Source of the DNA: DASVSE01 sp036399715
GTDB taxonomy: Bacteria; Bacteroidota; Rhodothermia; Rhodothermales; Rubricoccaceae
NCBI GenBank assembly: GCA_036399715.1
Contig: DASWMO010000135.1
Location: forward strand, 1-23,134
DNA: 23,134 bases
Direction of reading: 5' to 3'
Positions within the stretch are counted from its first letter, which is position 1. Every line of letters starts with the position of its first letter. Shown piece by piece: positions 21,387 to 23,134 of this stretch. Both the position numbers and the translations under genes were made by a program. The notes under the pieces are model-generated. The model searched no databases, had not been told where the DNA came from, and saw only the letters and a list, made by a program, of their open reading frames with translations.

Positions 21387-21734
21387 TCAGCGGCGGGCCT
21401 CGCCGGCGGCCCGCTCGGCGTCCGAGAGGCCAGCCCACCACGCGGCGTATTCGGTCGTGTGGGGCGCGTGGCGGTTGACGTCCTCGCCGCCCCACCACGT
21501 CGGGCCGCGCTCGCCGAGGGCAATTTTGGCCGCGTCGACGCGGGCACGGGCGGCCCGCTCCGCCTCGGCGTCGGCCACGCGCAGGGCTGCGCCGACGGCC
21601 CGGCGAGCGTCCATCAGGTCGCCGACGAGGCGAGCGCGCTCGGCCTCGGGAAGGTCCGGGTTGGAGCGCCGCCACAGGCGACCGCCGGTGACGAAGTAGC
21701 GCCCGTCGGGCGTCTCGGGCAGGTGGGCGGGCAC
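21387..21734 (-). CDS. Small conserved-looking protein of unknown function (115 aa)
   Basis: The protein reads PETPDGRYFVTGGRLWRRSN, then a long helix (PEAERARLVGDLMDARRAVG onward, then ARARVDAAKIALGERG), then WWGGEDVNRH and a short tail. From memory, proteins with this order (DGRY, GRLWR, DARRAV, ALGERGPxWW, DxNRH) occur in many bacteria without assigned function; I cannot verify this here. It has no signal peptide or membrane helix. The open frame reaches a TTG at 21758. I prefer the GTG at 21734 because it begins just before the conserved-looking core. It is tightly followed by nothing on this strand until the M23 lipoprotein gene, 80 bp away. Confidence 0.75.
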   Translation of the reverse strand: MPAHLPETPDGRYFVTGGRLWRRSNPDLPEAERARLVGDLMDARRAVGAALRVADAEAERAARARVDAAKIALGERGPTWWGGEDVNRHAPHTTEYAAWWAGLSDAERAAGEARR

Positions 21735-21787
21735 GGCAGCGGGCGGGGGACGGCCCAAGTTCGCTCCGTGCGGACCGCGGTGCCGGG

Positions 21788-22036
21788 TTAGGCGCGCGCG
21801 ATCTGCAGCACGTCCGCGATTTCGTCGGGGCGCGGCATTGGCGTCTCGGGCTCGCCGGCGGCGAGGACATCGAGGTAGAAGCGCGCGAAGGCGAGGCGCT
21901 CGGCGGGCGTCGCGTTGGCTTCCTCGGGGAAGTCGCAGACGGCCGCGAAGGCGGCCTCGGAGAGCGTCGAGGCGACGTAGCGGTCGAGGAGCAGGGCGAA
22001 GGCGTGCGGGCGGGCCGCGAGAGTCGCAGTGGTCAT
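21788..22036 (-). CDS. Small unknown protein (82 aa)
   Basis: I do not recognise a family. The product starts MTTATLAARPHAFALLLDRY and appears all helical, with helices at about 9-20, 25-33, 45-60 and 70-80. It contains CDFPEEANATPAERLAFARF. It is acidic toward the C terminus, lacks a signal peptide, and is likely cytoplasmic. The frame extends to 22102, but the ATG at 22036 is the natural start. It lies 53 bp upstream of the gene at 21387-21734 on the same strand, so the two may be cotranscribed. It is divergent from the acyltransferase gene. Coding is supported by GC-rich third positions, not by homology. Confidence 0.6.
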   Translation of the reverse strand: MTTATLAARPHAFALLLDRYVASTLSEAAFAAVCDFPEEANATPAERLAFARFYLDVLAAGEPETPMPRPDEIADVLQIARA

Positions 22037-22180
22037 AGCCGGGGCGGAGGGTGGGGTTGACCGAGTCTCGACAATCGCCGTGCCACTCCGCGGGATCTGC
22101 ACGAAACGGAGCTTAAGGCGGGAGGAAGGCCTGTCCGGACGTGCCGAAACGGAACGGTGGCGTTACCCTTCTGCCCCCAG

Positions 22181-23134
22181 TTGCCCAACTCTGCCCTGCA
22201 CGTCCCCCCACTCCCCGGCGCGTCCGACCCGACGCGTCTGTACCGCTTCCTGCGCGCGGTCGTCCGCACGATGCTGCACCTGTTCTTCCGCGAGGTAGCG
22301 GCCGTCGGGACCCACCACGTGCCGCTGGACCGCGGGGGACTGCTCGTGGCGGGACATCCGAATGGCGTCATCGACCCGGCCGTCATCCTGAGCCGCTTCC
22401 CCGGCCGGCTCGTCTTCGGCGCGCGGGATGGGTTGCTCAAGTGGGCCGTCGTCGGGCCGCTCATGCGAGGGCTCGGGACGGTCCCGATCTACCGCGCCGT
22501 GGACCACGGCGGGGCGGAGGGTGGCGGACCCGCGGGCGAGGCGGCGCGGCGCGAGGCGAACGAGCGGAGCCTTGATGCGCTCGCGGCCGAGGCAGCGTCG
22601 GGCTCGTTCACGGCGCTTTTCCCAGAGGGGCAGAGCCACGACCTCGCGCACCTCACCGAGATCCGCTCGGGCGCGGCACGCCTCTACGCCCGCGCGCTCG
22701 TCCTCGCCGCCGAGGCCGGGCGGCCCGCGCCGGCGCTCCTGCCCGTCGGGCTGCACTACGACGCCAAAGCGACGTTCCGCTCGCGCGCGCTCGTCGCGTT
22801 CCACCGCCCGCTCGCCGTGCCCGATGCGCTCCAGGCGCGCCTTGCGGGCTCGCCCGAGGCGGCAGAGACACGCGCGGCCGTGCAGGAGTTGACCGACCTC
22901 ATCGAGCACGCCCTCCATCGCGCCACGTTCGCCGCCGACGACTGGGACCTCGTCCGCACGATGCACCGGGCGCGGACGCTGATCCGCGCCGAGGACGCGG
23001 TCCGCACGGACGCCCGCGTGGCGCCCGAGACGGCCGAGGGCCGCGCGCTGGGCATGGCGCAGATCTGGACGGGCTACCGAGCGCGCATCGCGTCCCACCC
23101 GGCCGAGATCGCTGCCCTCCGCCGCGACGTCGAC
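22181..23134 (+). CDS. Glycerolipid acyltransferase (PlsC/GPAT-like), 5' part; runs off the right edge
   Basis: This enzyme family moves an acyl chain onto glycerol-3-phosphate or its 1-acyl derivative in phospholipid synthesis. The open frame continues past the window end (318 codons seen). Motifs with residues counted from a TTG at 22181 are YRFLRAVVRT (21-30), the catalytic GHPNGVIDP (H59, D65), GARDGLLKW, RGLGTVPIYR (motif with the substrate Arg) and FPEGQSHD (147-154). The H-x5-D spacing and the FPEGxSHD wording are those of the subgroup with HPNxxxDP, not the H-x4-D of PlsC. Start choice is uncertain: GTG 22157, TTG 22181 or ATG 22271 are in frame, and the ATG would lose the first helix. 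The C-terminal part after residue 230 is helical. Confidence 0.85.
   Translation, partial: MPNSALHVPPLPGASDPTRLYRFLRAVVRTMLHLFFREVAAVGTHHVPLDRGGLLVAGHPNGVIDPAVILSRFPGRLVFGARDGLLKWAVVGPLMRGLGTVPIYRAVDHGGAEGGGPAGEAARREANERSLDALAAEAASGSFTALFPEGQSHDLAHLTEIRSGAARLYARALVLAAEAGRPAPALLPVGLHYDAKATFRSRALVAFHRPLAVPDALQARLAGSPEAAETRAAVQELTDLIEHALHRATFAADDWDLVRTMHRARTLIRAEDAVRTDARVAPETAEGRALGMAQIWTGYRARIASHPAEIAALRRDVD

Noticed and set aside
21734..21758. TTG start at 21758 for the 115-aa gene
   Set aside because: It adds only eight Pro-rich residues; the GTG at 21734 begins nearer the patterned core. Sequence at 21755-21762 instead resembles the CTTGG promoter-like element.
1..23134. CRISPR arrays, insertion sequences, integrases, prophage genes or biosynthetic gene clusters
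   Set aside because: No regularly spaced repeats, transposase or recombinase motifs, phage structural genes or assembly-line enzymes were seen on either strand.

Overview
The window looks like an ordinary chromosomal segment of a very GC-rich, Gram-negative member of the Bacteroidota/Rhodothermota side of the tree. The relatives I would expect are Rhodothermaceae or Rubricoccaceae, but this is inferred from family content, not from a search. The clues are a GWxTD-domain secreted protein, a DUF2795 protein, an HPr kinase/phosphorylase outside the Firmicutes, lipoproteins and an outer-membrane barrel, a lack of Shine-Dalgarno sequences before nearly every start, and at least one promoter of the Bacteroidota type (TTG, 20 bp, TAnnTTTG). 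There are no rRNA or tRNA genes, CRISPR arrays, transposases or phage genes, and base composition is uniform apart from one purine-rich intergenic block.

Layout. Positions 1-865 hold the 5' end of a lipoprotein gene (minus), a small unknown gene (plus) and a DUF2795 gene (minus), with a terminator-like stem between the two convergent small genes. Positions 1028-10023 are a long run of eight minus-strand genes. In the order of transcription these are a CDP-alcohol phosphatidyltransferase, ftsY, a GWxTD protein, fmt, a MoxR AAA ATPase, hprK, a CapA-like lipoprotein and a membrane-anchored M23 peptidase. Several appear to have their own promoters, so this is a directional block rather than one operon. 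Positions 10089-14113 hold a family 2 glycosyltransferase (plus), a beta-CASP metallo-beta-lactamase-fold RNA-processing-type enzyme (minus) and an outer-membrane barrel-like protein of unknown function (plus). Positions 14124-19572 hold a succinate-semialdehyde-type aldehyde dehydrogenase (minus), RNase III with an extended N terminus (plus) and the glycine decarboxylase P-protein gcvP (plus). Positions 19615-23134 hold a YghA-type short-chain dehydrogenase, a second M23 peptidase that is a lipoprotein, two small unknown genes (all minus), and the start of a glycerolipid acyltransferase (plus) that runs off the window.

How the genes fit together. The dominant theme is housekeeping of the envelope and of protein/RNA maturation: phospholipid headgroup and acyl transfer, targeting of membrane proteins (FtsY), initiator-tRNA formylation (Fmt), RNA processing (RNase III, beta-CASP enzyme), and peptidoglycan or surface-polymer handling (two M23 proteins, CapA-like, GT2). 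HprK and MoxR are the regulatory or chaperone-like members, and neither has its classical partners in the window.

I did not find a convincing new multi-gene system. The best leads are the unknown outer-membrane protein with a Cys-pair N-terminal segment, the partnerless hprK, the clustered GTGGAAGG repeats between moxR and hprK, a recurring TAnCTTnn promoter-like element 20-40 nt before several starts, and three strong symmetric elements between convergent genes. No intergenic stretch exceeds 300 bases; the longest (8052-8292) holds a pair of CGGCCGGCCG palindromes and otherwise nothing I recognise.
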